DNA from: JABCYV01 sp035512155
Lineage (GTDB): Bacteria; Acidobacteriota; Terriglobia; Terriglobales; Acidobacteriaceae
Reading direction: 5' to 3'
DNA: 64,000 nucleotides
NCBI GenBank assembly: GCA_035512155.1
Contig: DATKEN010000051.1
Location: forward strand, 82,341-146,340
The translations under genes and the position numbers were made by a program. The notes under the pieces were generated by a model. The model was not told the DNA's origin, did no database searches, and worked only from the letters and a program-made list of their open reading frames with translations. Every line of letters starts with the position of its first letter. The first letter of the stretch is position 1. This document shows positions 1-9,391 of this stretch, in pieces.

Positions 1-292
1 TTGACCACGGGCCCACTCGGTAGAGTTGCCGGACCAGGGCCGAAGTTCCGTTCACCTCGCGCTGATTGACCGCCGTTAGGCGGTCGCCCTCTTTGATGCC
101 AGCTTTGGCGGCCGGTCCGTTGACCTCCACCCTGGCCGCCGTAAGGCTACCGTTGTGCTCAACCCACCACACCCCGTCGGAGGGAATCTGGAACTCGCGC
201 TCCTTCTCGAAGTTAATGACTGCGAATACAATTGACGCTGCAGTTAGCAGAAAAAGAAGAACGGCGGGGCGGATTTGAAATTCCTGACTCAT
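1..292 (-). CDS. PDZ-domain membrane protein, N-terminal fragment (runs off the window)
   Basis: The leftward reading frame opens with ATG at 292 and stays open to base 1, giving about 97 residues. Residues ~10-27 form one hydrophobic helix (PAVLLFLLTAASIVFAV). They are followed by a PDZ-like stretch containing the GPAAKAGIKEGDRLTAVN core, where a carboxylate-binding loop precedes the GD turn. So this is a membrane-anchored protein with an extracytoplasmic PDZ domain. In Acidobacteriota such N-termini often precede histidine kinase, SpoIIE or protease domains, but the downstream part lies outside the window, so the function is open. Confidence 0.6.
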   Translation of the reverse strand, partial: MSQEFQIRPAVLLFLLTAASIVFAVINFEKEREFQIPSDGVWWVEHNGSLTAARVEVNGPAAKAGIKEGDRLTAVNQREVNGTSALVRQLYRVGPWS

Positions 293-789
293 GGCCCGTT
301 GGCTAAGCTTCGGCTGAAGGGGGATCGTGCTTCGCTTCAAGGTCAGCACGTTCGGGGCCACGGTTATTAACAACGGGCACCACCTAAGTGGCATGAAGAA
401 AACAACTTGTCCGATTATATAAGAGCGGAAAGGAGTGGACTACATTTTCTGGAATCAATCTCCTATATTTGGTAACTCCATAGTTATCATAGCGTTAACC
501 AGATATGGAGAATGTCATCGCAAAGCGACTCTTTAACGTGCGTAAGGGACGGGCAGGGCGGAAGAGCCCTGAAGGGAACTTTATGCGGATTCCCGGTCGA
601 ATCGAATCCGTCCTAACTTCCCAACACGGGAGCGTCCTTGGTAGGGGCCCTTTCCAACCGAGTCCGACGCAAGAAATGGAAAAATGAGAGGAGCCTGAGG
701 CATCCCATTCGCTGAAGGAGCGAGAAGAGGCAACACCTCTTGAGGAGAATCAGCGGGAGACAACCAAGTTATCCCTTCGCCTCAGTATC
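293..789. other. Intergenic region between divergent genes
   Basis: About 500 bases separate the leftward PDZ gene from the rightward hydrolase. Short frames exist (for example 505-687), but none has a ribosome-binding site or a recognisable protein. An AT-richer patch near 400-490 is the likeliest place for the two promoters. I see no clear hairpin terminator or known riboswitch. Confidence 0.4.
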
Positions 790-1677
790 GTGAAAAGTGC
801 ATTGAGAGTGCAAGACGACGCCCAACCCAACAACCCCACCGGCGAGTTCTGGTCTGTGGTGGACGGGGCGCGGATGCGCTACTTGCAGTGTGGCTCAGGA
901 CCGGCGCTGGTTCTGGTGCACGGCCTGCTTGGATACTCTTTCTCATGGCGGTTTGCCATGCCTGCGCTTTCCCCGCTGGCTTCGGTTTATGCCATCGACA
1001 TGTTGGGTTCCGGTTTTTCCGACCGTCCTGTTGGTCTTGATTGCAGTTTGCGAGCCAGCGCCGGACGTCTGTTGCGATTCCTCGACACGGTTGGCATTAC
1101 TTCTTGTGACTTGCTGGGCAGCTCATACGGCGGTGCGGTGGTCATGATGGCGGCAGCTTTGGCCCCGGATCGTGTTCGCCGGCTGATCCTGGCTGCGCCG
1201 GTAAATCCTTGGTCGGCGCGTGGCAATTGGCTCGCACCGATCTTGACCAACCGTATAGTCGCGCCTCTGATCGTGCAATTAGGGCTTCGGCGTGAAGTTG
1301 CCCACAGTATCGTTCTACGGCGTTTGTTTGGTGATTCCCGCCGGATTCGGCCTGGCACGCTCGAAGGGTACTCAGCGCCTTTCAGAATCCCAGGTACTCT
1401 TGAATATGCGATCCGCCTCGTCCGTTCCTGGAAGCAAGACATGGAAGAATTGGAATCGGCGCTGCCGCAGATCCGAGGCGTGCCCACGCTTCTCGTCTGG
1501 GGCCGTCTGGACGCTGCCGTAAGACCAGTATCCGCGGATAAGGTGTGCCAACAGTTTGCCGACTGCAGGTTAGTGGTGTTCGACGGCGTTGGGCACTTGC
1601 CTTACGAGGAAGTTCCCCAAGAATTCAACCAGGCCGTGATCGAGTTTATGTCCCGAACGCGGACCGGGATCTTCTGA
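790..1677 (+). CDS. Alpha/beta-fold hydrolase
   Basis: The 295-residue protein has the full alpha/beta hydrolase signature. The oxyanion-hole motif HGLLG is at about 44-48, and the nucleophile elbow G-S-S-Y-G has Ser at about 112. The acid is Asp at about 241 (WGRLD) and the base is His at about 269 (GVGH). Length and layout fit the monofunctional esterase / haloalkane-dehalogenase / epoxide-hydrolase superfamily. The cap region (about 140-220) does not tell me the substrate. Translation starts with GTG at 790. There is no signal peptide, so it is probably cytoplasmic. The next gene begins one base after its stop, so the two are likely co-transcribed. Confidence 0.85.
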   Translation: MKSALRVQDDAQPNNPTGEFWSVVDGARMRYLQCGSGPALVLVHGLLGYSFSWRFAMPALSPLASVYAIDMLGSGFSDRPVGLDCSLRASAGRLLRFLDTVGITSCDLLGSSYGGAVVMMAAALAPDRVRRLILAAPVNPWSARGNWLAPILTNRIVAPLIVQLGLRREVAHSIVLRRLFGDSRRIRPGTLEGYSAPFRIPGTLEYAIRLVRSWKQDMEELESALPQIRGVPTLLVWGRLDAAVRPVSADKVCQQFADCRLVVFDGVGHLPYEEVPQEFNQAVIEFMSRTRTGIF

Positions 1678-1678
1678 T

Positions 1679-2299
1679 ATGCCGCCACATATCTTTGGCC
1701 TCCTCCGAGGCTACCTGGCCGAGTATGGATACTGGACGGTTGCGGCCGCACTATTGCTCGAAAACGCAGGATTGCCGGTACCCGGCGAGACCATCTTGCT
1801 GTTGGCGAGTTTCCTTGCTTATTCAGAACATAAGCTGCATCTGCCTTCCATCATTCTGGTTGGAATCTGTGCTGCAACCGTGGGCGACAATATCGGCTTC
1901 TTGATCGGATTCTATGGCGGGCGCCCGCTGCTGGAACGATATCGGAAGACGGTTCATATACAACCCGCAACCATCGCGCGGGGAGAGGACATGTTCAGGC
2001 GGCATGGCGCCGCCACCATCTTCGCCGCTCGCTTCATCGCTGGCCTGCGAGTGATTGCCGGGCCACTAGCCGGAGTGCTGCATATGCCCTGGCGCAAATT
2101 TGTCGCGGCCAATTTTCTCGGCGCCACGCTCTGGGTAACGGTCATCTCGGGCGCGGGGTACATTTTCGGCAAGCACTCGGAGAAGCTACTCAGCATCGTG
2201 AAGGACGTGAATATTGGCGTGCTCCTCGCGGCCGTGGCGATTCTGATCCTGGTGTGGTGGAAGCGAAGCAGAAAAGCCGTCCCTAAGGGTCAGAACTAG
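1679..2299 (+). CDS. DedA family (SNARE-associated/VTT domain) membrane protein
   Basis: A 206-residue polytopic inner-membrane protein with the DedA hallmarks. These are an N-terminal E-N-A-G-L-P-V-P-G-E re-entrant motif (about 28-37), a G-D-N-I-G-F segment, and the F-x-A-R-F-I-A-G-L-R amphipathic motif near 118-127. A final hydrophobic helix and a basic tail follow. DedA proteins are thought to translocate or flip lipids such as undecaprenyl phosphate or phosphatidylethanolamine. Which lipid this one handles cannot be read from the sequence. It directly follows the hydrolase (one-base gap), which suggests an operon. Confidence 0.9.
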   Translation: MPPHIFGLLRGYLAEYGYWTVAAALLLENAGLPVPGETILLLASFLAYSEHKLHLPSIILVGICAATVGDNIGFLIGFYGGRPLLERYRKTVHIQPATIARGEDMFRRHGAATIFAARFIAGLRVIAGPLAGVLHMPWRKFVAANFLGATLWVTVISGAGYIFGKHSEKLLSIVKDVNIGVLLAAVAILILVWWKRSRKAVPKGQN

Positions 2300-2374
2300 C
2301 GCCTTTCTTGCCAACCAGGCGCGATTGATGCTCCTGCGGTCGAGTGCTAACCTCACAGAAGAGATCTCCGCAAG

Positions 2375-3802
2375 ATGCATGTCCAGAAACAGCAGCCAGA
2401 TGTAGTCGGCATCCGAAGGCTGGGCCGAATGTTCTCCTTTGAGATTCCTCAGGTATGGGTGCGTTTCCTGCTAGCGATGGTAGGTCTCATGCTGGCCTTT
2501 GCGGCCGCGCTTTTCTCCACCGTGTCGCGGGAGTCGGGCAACGTCTGGGCCACGCTGATCCTGGCTTCGGCCGCGCTACTTTTGGCCACAATCGTGGGCT
2601 TGACCACCGTGCCCTACCTGGCCCGTCGCGTCGCCAAGGGTCGCATTCGTGATGCCTTCGACTACGATGTGTCGCGCGTGGGAGTCATCTATGTGGTTTC
2701 CGTGGTCTTCATCGGAATCGCCGCGCTAAACACAGGCAACAACCTGTTGTACATCATCGTGGCTGCGATGCTGGCGGCGATTGTGGTATCGGGCTTGGGC
2801 TCGGCCCTGGTGTTGCGCGGTCTGGAGCTTGACGTCCGCTTGCCCGAGCACGTCTTCGCGCGCCGACCCATTGCTGGAAAAATCATCTTGCGAAATCGGC
2901 GGCGCTGGCTGCCTTCGTTTTCAGTAAGAGTGGTCCCGATCGAAAAGGCCAAGCCTGGCAAGCGGTGGCGATGGACGCCCGCCACGTTCGTCTTCCCTCC
3001 TGGACGTTCTCCAGAACAGCAATGGATCAGGTTACCGGACCGCCGCCTGCTCCGTGTTGCCGAGCAGATGGGAACGCCCAAAATTTTTCAGGGATCAGCC
3101 TATTTCCCTTATCTCCCCGCCCGCAGCGAATTCGCGGCCCAGCTCGAGTTGGGGTTTGAGCATCGCGGACGCTACCAGCAAGAGAGCTTCGGTTTGGCCA
3201 CGCGCTTCCCTTTCGCGTTTCTCACTAAAACTCGACGGGTGCCGCTGAATCGCGAAATCATCGTGTATCCGGCAGTCGATCCGTCCGATGAGTTTTTTGA
3301 ACTGCTTCCGCTGATCACCGGCGAGTTTGAGACGTTCGTGCGGGGGCGTGGGCACGACTTGTACCGCATTCGGGAATACATGCCCGAAGATTCGGCACGC
3401 CATGTGGACTGGAAGGCTACCGCGAAGTCAGGCTCGCTCAAAGTCCGCGAGTTCAGCCGAGAAGATGAGCGCGGGCTGCGGATCGTGTTCGACAATCCGG
3501 GCCCAGGCGCAGTTTCGAATGTGGCCTATGAGAACGCCGTTGCGTTAGCCGCTTCCCTGGGCTGGCACTTTGCCGCAGACAATACGCAAATTTCCTTCAT
3601 TGCCCAGGGTTACAGCGGCGCGGATATTTACCAGTTCCTTGCCCACTTGGCGACCGTCGAACCGCAGACCTTGCCATCGATGATCGAGGGCATGCAGATC
3701 TCCTCCGACTTCAACGTCATTTTGACGGCGCAGCCGCGGGACCGAGTTCCCGCAGCCTTGTGGCCCTGTTCCCACTTGATCTTCATTGGTAGGAATGACT
3801 AA
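2375..3802 (+). CDS. DUF58 domain-containing protein
   Basis: 475 residues. Two N-terminal transmembrane pairs (about 27-50 and 58-75, then about 105-145) are followed by a large soluble part. The DUF58 signature near 325-360 is clear: GHDLYRIREYMPEDSARHVDWKA in pieces, ending in a short KVREF stretch. DUF58 proteins usually accompany a MoxR AAA+ ATPase and VWA proteins. Here neither partner is adjacent and the gene follows DedA instead. The downstream sequence resembles a degenerate VWA-type fold. Role unknown, probably envelope or protein-complex assembly. Confidence 0.85.
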   Translation: MHVQKQQPDVVGIRRLGRMFSFEIPQVWVRFLLAMVGLMLAFAAALFSTVSRESGNVWATLILASAALLLATIVGLTTVPYLARRVAKGRIRDAFDYDVSRVGVIYVVSVVFIGIAALNTGNNLLYIIVAAMLAAIVVSGLGSALVLRGLELDVRLPEHVFARRPIAGKIILRNRRRWLPSFSVRVVPIEKAKPGKRWRWTPATFVFPPGRSPEQQWIRLPDRRLLRVAEQMGTPKIFQGSAYFPYLPARSEFAAQLELGFEHRGRYQQESFGLATRFPFAFLTKTRRVPLNREIIVYPAVDPSDEFFELLPLITGEFETFVRGRGHDLYRIREYMPEDSARHVDWKATAKSGSLKVREFSREDERGLRIVFDNPGPGAVSNVAYENAVALAASLGWHFAADNTQISFIAQGYSGADIYQFLAHLATVEPQTLPSMIEGMQISSDFNVILTAQPRDRVPAALWPCSHLIFIGRND

Positions 3803-3891
3803 AACTTGGCACATTGCGCCGATGCAGCCAAAAGATCGAGATTCGCATCCCAACGGAGCCATTGGTCCGTGGGGAATCTCAGGGAGGGTTT

Positions 3892-4905
3892 ATGAGTTCC
3901 AAGAATATCCCCCGCGTGACCACGCTGGCATTGCTGGTGGGGGTCACCCTGTTGGGGGTCCCAGCTCTCGCGGATGACCCACCCGTGCTGCCTCCCGGCA
4001 CGAACATCAAAATTCGTATGATCGACAAGCTGAGCAGCGAAGAGAACCAGGTTGGAGACACCTTCCGAGCGACCCTGGAGGAACCTATTCAGGTGGACGG
4101 GAAGAATCTATACCCCAAGGGAGCCGACGTCATTGGACGTGTATCCGATGTGCATGCATCGGGCCGGCTGAGTGAACCGGGAGAGCTGGATCTGGTTCTG
4201 GCTACGGTGAGCTCCGGAAGGCAGGCTACGTCCCTCAGCGTCAAACCTCTGGTAATCAAAGCAGAATCACATGCCAAGAGCAATGCCACAAAGATTGGCG
4301 GTGGAGCGGCATTAGGAGCAGTCATCGGTGCGATTGCGGGAGGTGGAAAAGGAGCGGCGATTGGCACCGCGGCTGGCGCAGCAGCAGGAACAGGCGCCGC
4401 AGCAGCCACTGGCAAGAAGGCCGTCAGAGTGGAGTCTGAAGCTCTCCTCACTTTTGTTACTACGACAGCCCCAGGCGAGGCGTCATCCGCCAGCACTCCG
4501 GGCCAGCCGGCGGGATCCGCGGCTTCGGCGCCACCCCCTTCGGCTCCCACTCCTTCGGCACCGGCCCCTGCCTCGACTCCTTCGGCACCGTCGCAGGAGG
4601 CAGCAGAACTCTTCACTCTGCGCGATCGCCGGATCATCCGAAACTGCGTCAATGCGCATCTCGACGACTTGCCGGTGGATGCGCTCAAGCGTGCCGAATC
4701 ACTTGCGGGAGAGCCGGTCATCAGCGACGACGATGCCCTGTCTGCCGACGCACAGCGCCGAGCCGCTCCACTTCCCCTGGACTGTGAGCAGCAACTTCCC
4801 AAACTGCCGGCCGATTTGGAGCGCGTGATTTACCAGGGACGTGTGCTTCTCGTTGACGGAAAGAGCCACATCCTCGACGCGTTTTACTTGGATGAAAATC
4901 AGTAA
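3892..4905 (+). CDS. Exported glycine-zipper hypothetical protein with Pro/Ala/Ser linker
   Basis: I place the start at ATG 3892, after the Shine-Dalgarno GGGAGG, rather than at an upstream in-frame ATG (3814), because this start exposes a clean signal peptide ending ...VPALA-DD. The mature protein has three parts. First is a beta-rich domain (PPGTNIKIRM..., about 30-120). Next is a glycine/alanine zipper of the kind that inserts in membranes (about 135-180). Then come a Pro/Ser/Ala linker and a C-terminal domain with several acidic stretches. I do not know a characterised homologue. An envelope location is the only supported inference. Confidence 0.7.
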   Translation: MSSKNIPRVTTLALLVGVTLLGVPALADDPPVLPPGTNIKIRMIDKLSSEENQVGDTFRATLEEPIQVDGKNLYPKGADVIGRVSDVHASGRLSEPGELDLVLATVSSGRQATSLSVKPLVIKAESHAKSNATKIGGGAALGAVIGAIAGGGKGAAIGTAAGAAAGTGAAAATGKKAVRVESEALLTFVTTTAPGEASSASTPGQPAGSAASAPPPSAPTPSAPAPASTPSAPSQEAAELFTLRDRRIIRNCVNAHLDDLPVDALKRAESLAGEPVISDDDALSADAQRRAAPLPLDCEQQLPKLPADLERVIYQGRVLLVDGKSHILDAFYLDENQ

Positions 4906-5022
4906 CTTAACGGGTCAAGTTAAGGTGTGACACAAACAAATGCCTTCGCGAAAATTGAATTTCGTCATATACTCGCGCCAACCTTGGCCGGGTTGGCTAA
5001 AAAAGACGGCTGGAGGTGCTAA

Positions 5023-5454
5023 ATGCATGTCTGTGACCTGATCAAGAACCAGCATACCTGTCATGTCGACGCCAGTGAGACCGTATTGGACGTTGCGCGG
5101 TCCATGGTGACCCACAATATTGGAGCTGTGCCGGTGCTGCGAGACGGCGTCCTGGTGGGTATTTTTTCCGAACGCGACCTGATGAAGCGCGTGGTTGTCG
5201 AGGGTCTCGATCCCCGTACCACCCGGGTCGAGAGAGTTATGACCCTGGCGCCGCTCACCGTGAGCCCGCAAGAGGAACCGGAGGCCTGCATGCTCCTGAT
5301 GCGAAACCACGGCTTTCGGCATTTGCCGGTTTGTGACGGTAAGAGCCTGGTGGGGGTCATCTCCGTCCGGGACCTGATGCTGCATGACATTAACGAGAAG
5401 GATCATGAAGTCCGGATGATGCGTGCCTATATCCAAGCGACTCCTGGAACATAA
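5023..5454 (+). CDS. CBS-domain pair protein
   Basis: 143 residues made almost entirely of two CBS domains (about 7-60 and 74-128). Each carries the typical IGAVPV / RHLPV and G.LVGI[FI]S.RDL segments. Stand-alone CBS pairs bind adenosine nucleotides (AMP, ATP, SAM) and act as energy sensors. The partner protein cannot be inferred here. The gene is monocistronic by spacing. An inverted repeat lies just after the stop. Confidence 0.9.
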   Translation: MHVCDLIKNQHTCHVDASETVLDVARSMVTHNIGAVPVLRDGVLVGIFSERDLMKRVVVEGLDPRTTRVERVMTLAPLTVSPQEEPEACMLLMRNHGFRHLPVCDGKSLVGVISVRDLMLHDINEKDHEVRMMRAYIQATPGT

Positions 5455-5466
5455 GCGTTTCGTCCC

Positions 5467-5492
5467 AGGTAACTATTACCCGCAGGTTACCT
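5467..5492. repeat. Inverted repeat after the CBS gene
   Basis: AGGTAAC ... GTTACCT, 7-bp perfect arms with a 12-base centre, begins about 12 bases after the CBS stop codon. It could be a weak transcript end or an operator for the next gene. No U-tract follows, so I do not call it a terminator. Confidence 0.35.
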
Positions 5493-5601
5493 TGGTACAT
5501 TGACCATTGAGTGGAAGCTGATAAGGTTTCTCTGAGGGAGAGGAGCGCAGTAGTGTAGCCTGCCACCCGCAATGTAAAGCAGCCGGCAGCGAAGCAGCCC
5601 G

Positions 5602-6516
5602 ATGAACCCCAAAATCCAGCTTGCTTACAACGTGCTGTGGAGCGCCCATCCGGTGCTGCAACTTTCCGTTGGCGCGCTCATGTTCAAGCGCAAGTTGCAC
5701 CGGAAGTTCCCAATCTTTTTTGCCTATATTGTTTCTCAAGTTTTGATATTTTCTGTTCTCTTCCCGATTTACAAATGGGGCAACTATCCGGAGTATTTCT
5801 ATACGTATTGGATCACCTCAGGCGTGAGCCTGGTTCTGGGATTCATGATCATTCATGAGATCTTTCTGGATGTCTTTCATCCCTATCACACTTTAAAGGA
5901 TCTTGGATCGGTTCTATTTCGGTGGGCGGCTCTGGTGATGTTGCTGGTGGCAGGCGTAGTCGCGGCTTCCAGTCCTATCGGCGCACAGGGACCCCTAGTC
6001 GAGGCGGTTGTAACCGTGCAGCGCTGTGTGCGCGTTATTCAGTGCGGTCTGATTTTGTTTCTGCTGGTTTTCTCCCGGTACCTCGGGGTCTCCTGGCGGC
6101 AACACAGCTTCGGCATTGCCCTAGGATTCGGCGGCTTTGCCATCGTGGAATTGACCATGTTCACCTTGAACGCGAGCAACCATGCTTCCGAAGCCGCAGT
6201 GAATCTGATCAACCTGGTGGGCTATAACCTCGCCATCGCAATTTGGTTTACTTATGCATTCCTCAAGAGCCCCGCGAGAGAGACCGCCGCCAACCTGCCG
6301 ATGTCGCAACGTTGGGAACAGAGCCTCACCGACCTGCAACATCCTGTTCCCAGCGACTCGCTTATTCCGATGTTCGAAGGTATGGTAGATCGTGCCTTCT
6401 CGCGAACGAACGGACACGATCATGAGGTCGCGGTGGTCGAACCTCTGACTTCGCACAAGAAGACACCAGAGCGCGTTCCTACGCTCACGGCCCGTCGTTT
6501 CGCTTCGAAGCCTTAG
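5602..6516 (+). CDS. Polytopic membrane protein of unknown function
   Basis: 304 residues with about seven hydrophobic segments (around 10-28, 36-58, 68-90, 110-132, 146-162, 172-190 and 205-225). A soluble tail of about 80 residues ends in basic residues. The pattern resembles a 7TM acidobacterial family that I recognise only as hypothetical. No catalytic motif is visible. It stands alone between a CBS gene and a small exported peptide. Confidence 0.75.
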   Translation: MNPKIQLAYNVLWSAHPVLQLSVGALMFKRKLHRKFPIFFAYIVSQVLIFSVLFPIYKWGNYPEYFYTYWITSGVSLVLGFMIIHEIFLDVFHPYHTLKDLGSVLFRWAALVMLLVAGVVAASSPIGAQGPLVEAVVTVQRCVRVIQCGLILFLLVFSRYLGVSWRQHSFGIALGFGGFAIVELTMFTLNASNHASEAAVNLINLVGYNLAIAIWFTYAFLKSPARETAANLPMSQRWEQSLTDLQHPVPSDSLIPMFEGMVDRAFSRTNGHDHEVAVVEPLTSHKKTPERVPTLTARRFASKP

Positions 6517-6699
6517 CCGATCAGGTTCATCGTAAATTAATATTGGCGCGCTAATCGATCGAAAACCGAACTAAATCGTTTTTCTACATGACTGCATCTC
6601 GCTGAGAAATTAGGGGGGAATGGCCAATCGTAGCCCCGCCTGGTCTATTTCCATCTCTAGGCATCGGCGGCTAAGCGAACTCGACCCGCAAGATGAATC

Positions 6700-6727
6700 T
6701 GGACTACTTGCCAGCGACCTGTATAAT
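6700..6727 (+). promoter_or_regulatory. Sigma70-like promoter for the small exported peptide gene
   Basis: TGGACT, 16 bases, TATAAT (a perfect -10 at 6722-6727). It lies about 55 bases before the ATG at 6783 and in the right direction. Confidence 0.5.
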
Positions 6728-6782
6728 TCCTGCCCGTGAGGGTTTCCGCTCCCAGGGAACCTGCACGCAAGGAGAACAACCC

Positions 6783-6926
6783 ATGAAACGTGCAGTCAGG
6801 ATGTTGATCCTGATGGTAGGGTTGGCCTGCACGTACGCGGCAATTGCTCCAACATTCCTTCACGCTGATGGTGGGATAACGCCGCTACGCAAACCCGCAA
6901 GCCAACGCGGTACGAGCCGGAAGTAA
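6783..6926 (+). CDS. Small exported peptide, 47 aa
   Basis: ATG at 6783 follows the Shine-Dalgarno AAGGAGA. The N-terminus is a good signal peptide: MKR, a hydrophobic core to about residue 22, then LHADGG. The mature part is only about 20 residues and basic (PLRKPASQRGTSRK). A promoter upstream and a strong terminator downstream frame it as its own transcription unit, which makes it likelier to be real than its size alone would suggest. Function unknown. Confidence 0.5.
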   Translation: MKRAVRMLILMVGLACTYAAIAPTFLHADGGITPLRKPASQRGTSRK

Positions 6927-6989
6927 ATTCCGGAAGAGTCACTGAACAGTGACTGCTGTGTAGGCCGTTTACGCGGCTGATGCTTTTTC

Positions 6990-7029
6990 GGGCTGACTGC
7001 TACATAAGCGCAGTCAGCCCACTTTTTTG
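6990..7029 (+). terminator. Rho-independent terminator
   Basis: GGGCTGACTGC / GCAGTCAGCCC, 11-bp perfect stem with a 9-base loop, followed on the plus strand by ACTTTTTTG. It ends the small-peptide transcript and faces the convergent gene at 7051. A second, shorter dyad (AGTCACTG-AA-CAGTGACT, 6937-6954) lies just upstream. Confidence 0.8.
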
Positions 7030-7050
7030 TCTTTAGGAATTCTTCGACGG

Positions 7051-9189
7051 TTAACCGTTGGTCGCCAGCGCAAGACGGAGTTTTTCGGCCAGTTCCTCGG
7101 GATCCGAGATCGGCTGGCAAGTAAACCCCGAGCAAACCACGGCCATCGTCATCCCGGTCTTGATCTCAGGCAGATGAGGAATAGTCTGCGCCAGCTTTGG
7201 GGGAAGATTGTTTACCACGGCTTCGTTTCCCGCCAGTTTGAGCACCGATTTGCTGAAGGCGAAGGGAGCCAGCGCCGTGGCAGCCAGCCGATCCGCCATT
7301 TCGCCGCCTCCTACGACGACGACTTGAGTATCGGGCTGCGCCAGATGCACTGCTGCGATCCCATATGTGGCGGCAAATATTCCGTATTGCCCGGCCGAGG
7401 CCGCAAGCACTTCCAGGGTTTGCTGCGCTTTGTCATGATAGTTCTGGTCGCCCGCGTAAGCGTGCAATCGCAACAGCGCGATAGCCGCGGCAGAATTACC
7501 CGCAGGCGTAGGAGAGTCCTGGAAGGGTTTGCGACGCGTGCCCAACACACCCAAAACTTTCTCATCCGCGCTCCCAGCTTTTTGGGTGTCGAAGAAGCCC
7601 CCCGAGACAGGGTCGAAGAAAAGCTCGAGCATCGTGTCAGCAATCCGGCGGGCGAAATTGAAGTAGGTCAAGTCCGCGGTGGCTTCATAAGCATCGAGAC
7701 ACGAGATCGTAGTAAAGGCGTAGTCGTCCAGCAACCCAGGGATGTGACGTCGCTCCGCCTTTGGATCGGAATAAGCGATGACGCGTGCCAATCCTCGCTC
7801 AGCATGCCAGCCTTCGGCCAGAATGCGATCGAGAGAACGCAACGCAAACCGCCGGGCTGTTTCGAGGTTGAGCACTTTGGCCGCTTCCAGATACGCAGAA
7901 ATGCAAAGCGCGTTCCATCCCGTGTAAACAGTTTTGTCTATGTACGGAGTGGGCCGCTGTAGACGTGCCGCATACATCTTTTTCTTCGCGGTCTGAAGCA
8001 AAGATTCCACTTGCTCCACCGGCAAGTTCAGTCGCTTACCGATCTCTTCCACGGACGCCCGGATGTACAAAACGTTCTTCGCGGGATTGTGGTGCATCTC
8101 GCCGATTTCATTGATGTCGTAATGCAGGTTGGCCACGCTGGCTTCTGCCTCGCTCAGAACGGCCTGGGTTTCAGCCATGGTCCAGGTGAAGTAGTCACCG
8201 TCATCGTCCATTGAATAGTCGGCATCCTGGGAAGCGTAGAAACCGCCATGCTCGCGATCGCTAAGCCACTCATCCATCCAGCGAATGATGTCCCGGGCTA
8301 CAGAAACAAAGAACTCCGAACCGGTCGCCTGATGGGCGTGCACGTAATTTTTGAGTAGTTCGGAATTGTCGTAGCACATCTTCTCAAAGTGCGGGACCAC
8401 CCAGCGCTCGTCGACCGAGTAACGATGGAAACCGCCCGCGAGTTGGTCATACACACCGCCGCGAGCCATCTTCTCCAGCGTGGTGACAAAGATTTCGCGC
8501 AACTGTTGGTCGCCCGAGCGCGCATATTGATCTATCAATAAATCTAGCGCGGCGGAGTGGGGAAACTTGGGAGCGTTCCCGAAACCACCGTTTCGTGGAT
8601 CAAACATCCGTACGGCTGACTTCACGATGGCATCAATTACTCCCGGTGAAAAGTCGCCACCTTGCCCGGCGAAGGATTCCGCCTGAGAGATGGCGCTCTC
8701 CACCATCTTGGCTTGCTCAGTCACATCCCCATTCTTGTCGCGATACGCCTCGGCAATGGACACGAGCACGCGCTTGAAGCTGGGTCGTCCGTACCCGTCA
8801 TTGGGGGGAAAATATGTCCCGCCGTAAAACGGCTTACCATCGGGCGTGAGAAACGCAGTCAGCGGCCAGCCGCCTTGCCCACTTACAGCCTGCACCGCAA
8901 CTTGATAACGGCTATCGATGTCAGGTCGCTCATCCCGATCCACTTTCACTGCAATGAACCGCTCGTTCACAATTTGCGCGACTTCGGGATCGTCATACGA
9001 TTCCCGGTCCATCACATGGCACCAGTGGCACCACACCGCGCCAATGTCGAGCAGAATGGGTTTGTTTTCCCGTTGTGCAGTGGCAAAAGCTTCCTCGCCC
9101 CACTCATGCCATTGAATGGGCTGATGCATAGCGGAGCGCAGGTAGGCCGAGGAGGCCTTGGCGAGGGAGTTGAGGGTCTGGGTGGTCAT
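7051..9189 (-). CDS. Thioredoxin-fold DUF255 protein (YyaL / SSP411 family)
   Basis: 712 residues, the usual size for this family. The N-terminal thioredoxin-like domain carries VWCHWCHVM (about 52-60), where the CxxC-type pair sits in a WCHWCH context diagnostic of DUF255. A six-hairpin (alpha/alpha)6-type domain follows, with GGVYDQLAGGFHRYSVD and PHFEKMCYDN segments around 240-275. The physiological substrate is unsettled; family members are annotated as thioredoxin-domain proteins or N-acylglucosamine-epimerase-like. No signal peptide, so cytoplasmic. It is a single-gene unit convergent with the small peptide gene. Confidence 0.92.
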   Translation of the reverse strand: MTTQTLNSLAKASSAYLRSAMHQPIQWHEWGEEAFATAQRENKPILLDIGAVWCHWCHVMDRESYDDPEVAQIVNERFIAVKVDRDERPDIDSRYQVAVQAVSGQGGWPLTAFLTPDGKPFYGGTYFPPNDGYGRPSFKRVLVSIAEAYRDKNGDVTEQAKMVESAISQAESFAGQGGDFSPGVIDAIVKSAVRMFDPRNGGFGNAPKFPHSAALDLLIDQYARSGDQQLREIFVTTLEKMARGGVYDQLAGGFHRYSVDERWVVPHFEKMCYDNSELLKNYVHAHQATGSEFFVSVARDIIRWMDEWLSDREHGGFYASQDADYSMDDDGDYFTWTMAETQAVLSEAEASVANLHYDINEIGEMHHNPAKNVLYIRASVEEIGKRLNLPVEQVESLLQTAKKKMYAARLQRPTPYIDKTVYTGWNALCISAYLEAAKVLNLETARRFALRSLDRILAEGWHAERGLARVIAYSDPKAERRHIPGLLDDYAFTTISCLDAYEATADLTYFNFARRIADTMLELFFDPVSGGFFDTQKAGSADEKVLGVLGTRRKPFQDSPTPAGNSAAAIALLRLHAYAGDQNYHDKAQQTLEVLAASAGQYGIFAATYGIAAVHLAQPDTQVVVVGGGEMADRLAATALAPFAFSKSVLKLAGNEAVVNNLPPKLAQTIPHLPEIKTGMTMAVVCSGFTCQPISDPEELAEKLRLALATNG

Positions 9190-9262
9190 GGTCTAAGTTT
9201 ATACGCAACCAGTCGCGGGTAGATGGAAACCCGGTGGCATGTCCACGAAATTCATCAGGAGA

Positions 9263-9316
9263 TGTCATTCCGAGCCATTCGCAGCTGGCAAAGCTGGCGA
9301 GTAACCGAGGAATTTG
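9263..9316. repeat. Copy of the GTCATTCCGAG...GAGGAAT intergenic repeat
   Basis: GTCATTCCGAGCC and, 31 bases on, GAGGAATTTG match the two conserved blocks of the large inverted repeat at 32354-32436. The middle is degenerate. It lies between two leftward genes and I see no coding sense in it. Confidence 0.5.
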
Positions 9317-9391
9317 TTTTTCAAAATCAGGTCAGCGCGGAGATCGGCTGAAGTCGCGCCCTTCCCAAAACTTATATCAGCCGCCGGCTCG

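Noticed and set aside
505..687. 60-aa open frame in the first intergenic region
   Set aside because: No ribosome-binding site, no recognisable protein, and overlapping frames on the other strand.
7027..7962. Long plus-strand frame opposite the YyaL-like gene
   Set aside because: It lies in the shadow of a strong conserved gene and has no protein-like motif; GC-rich codon bias makes such shadows common.
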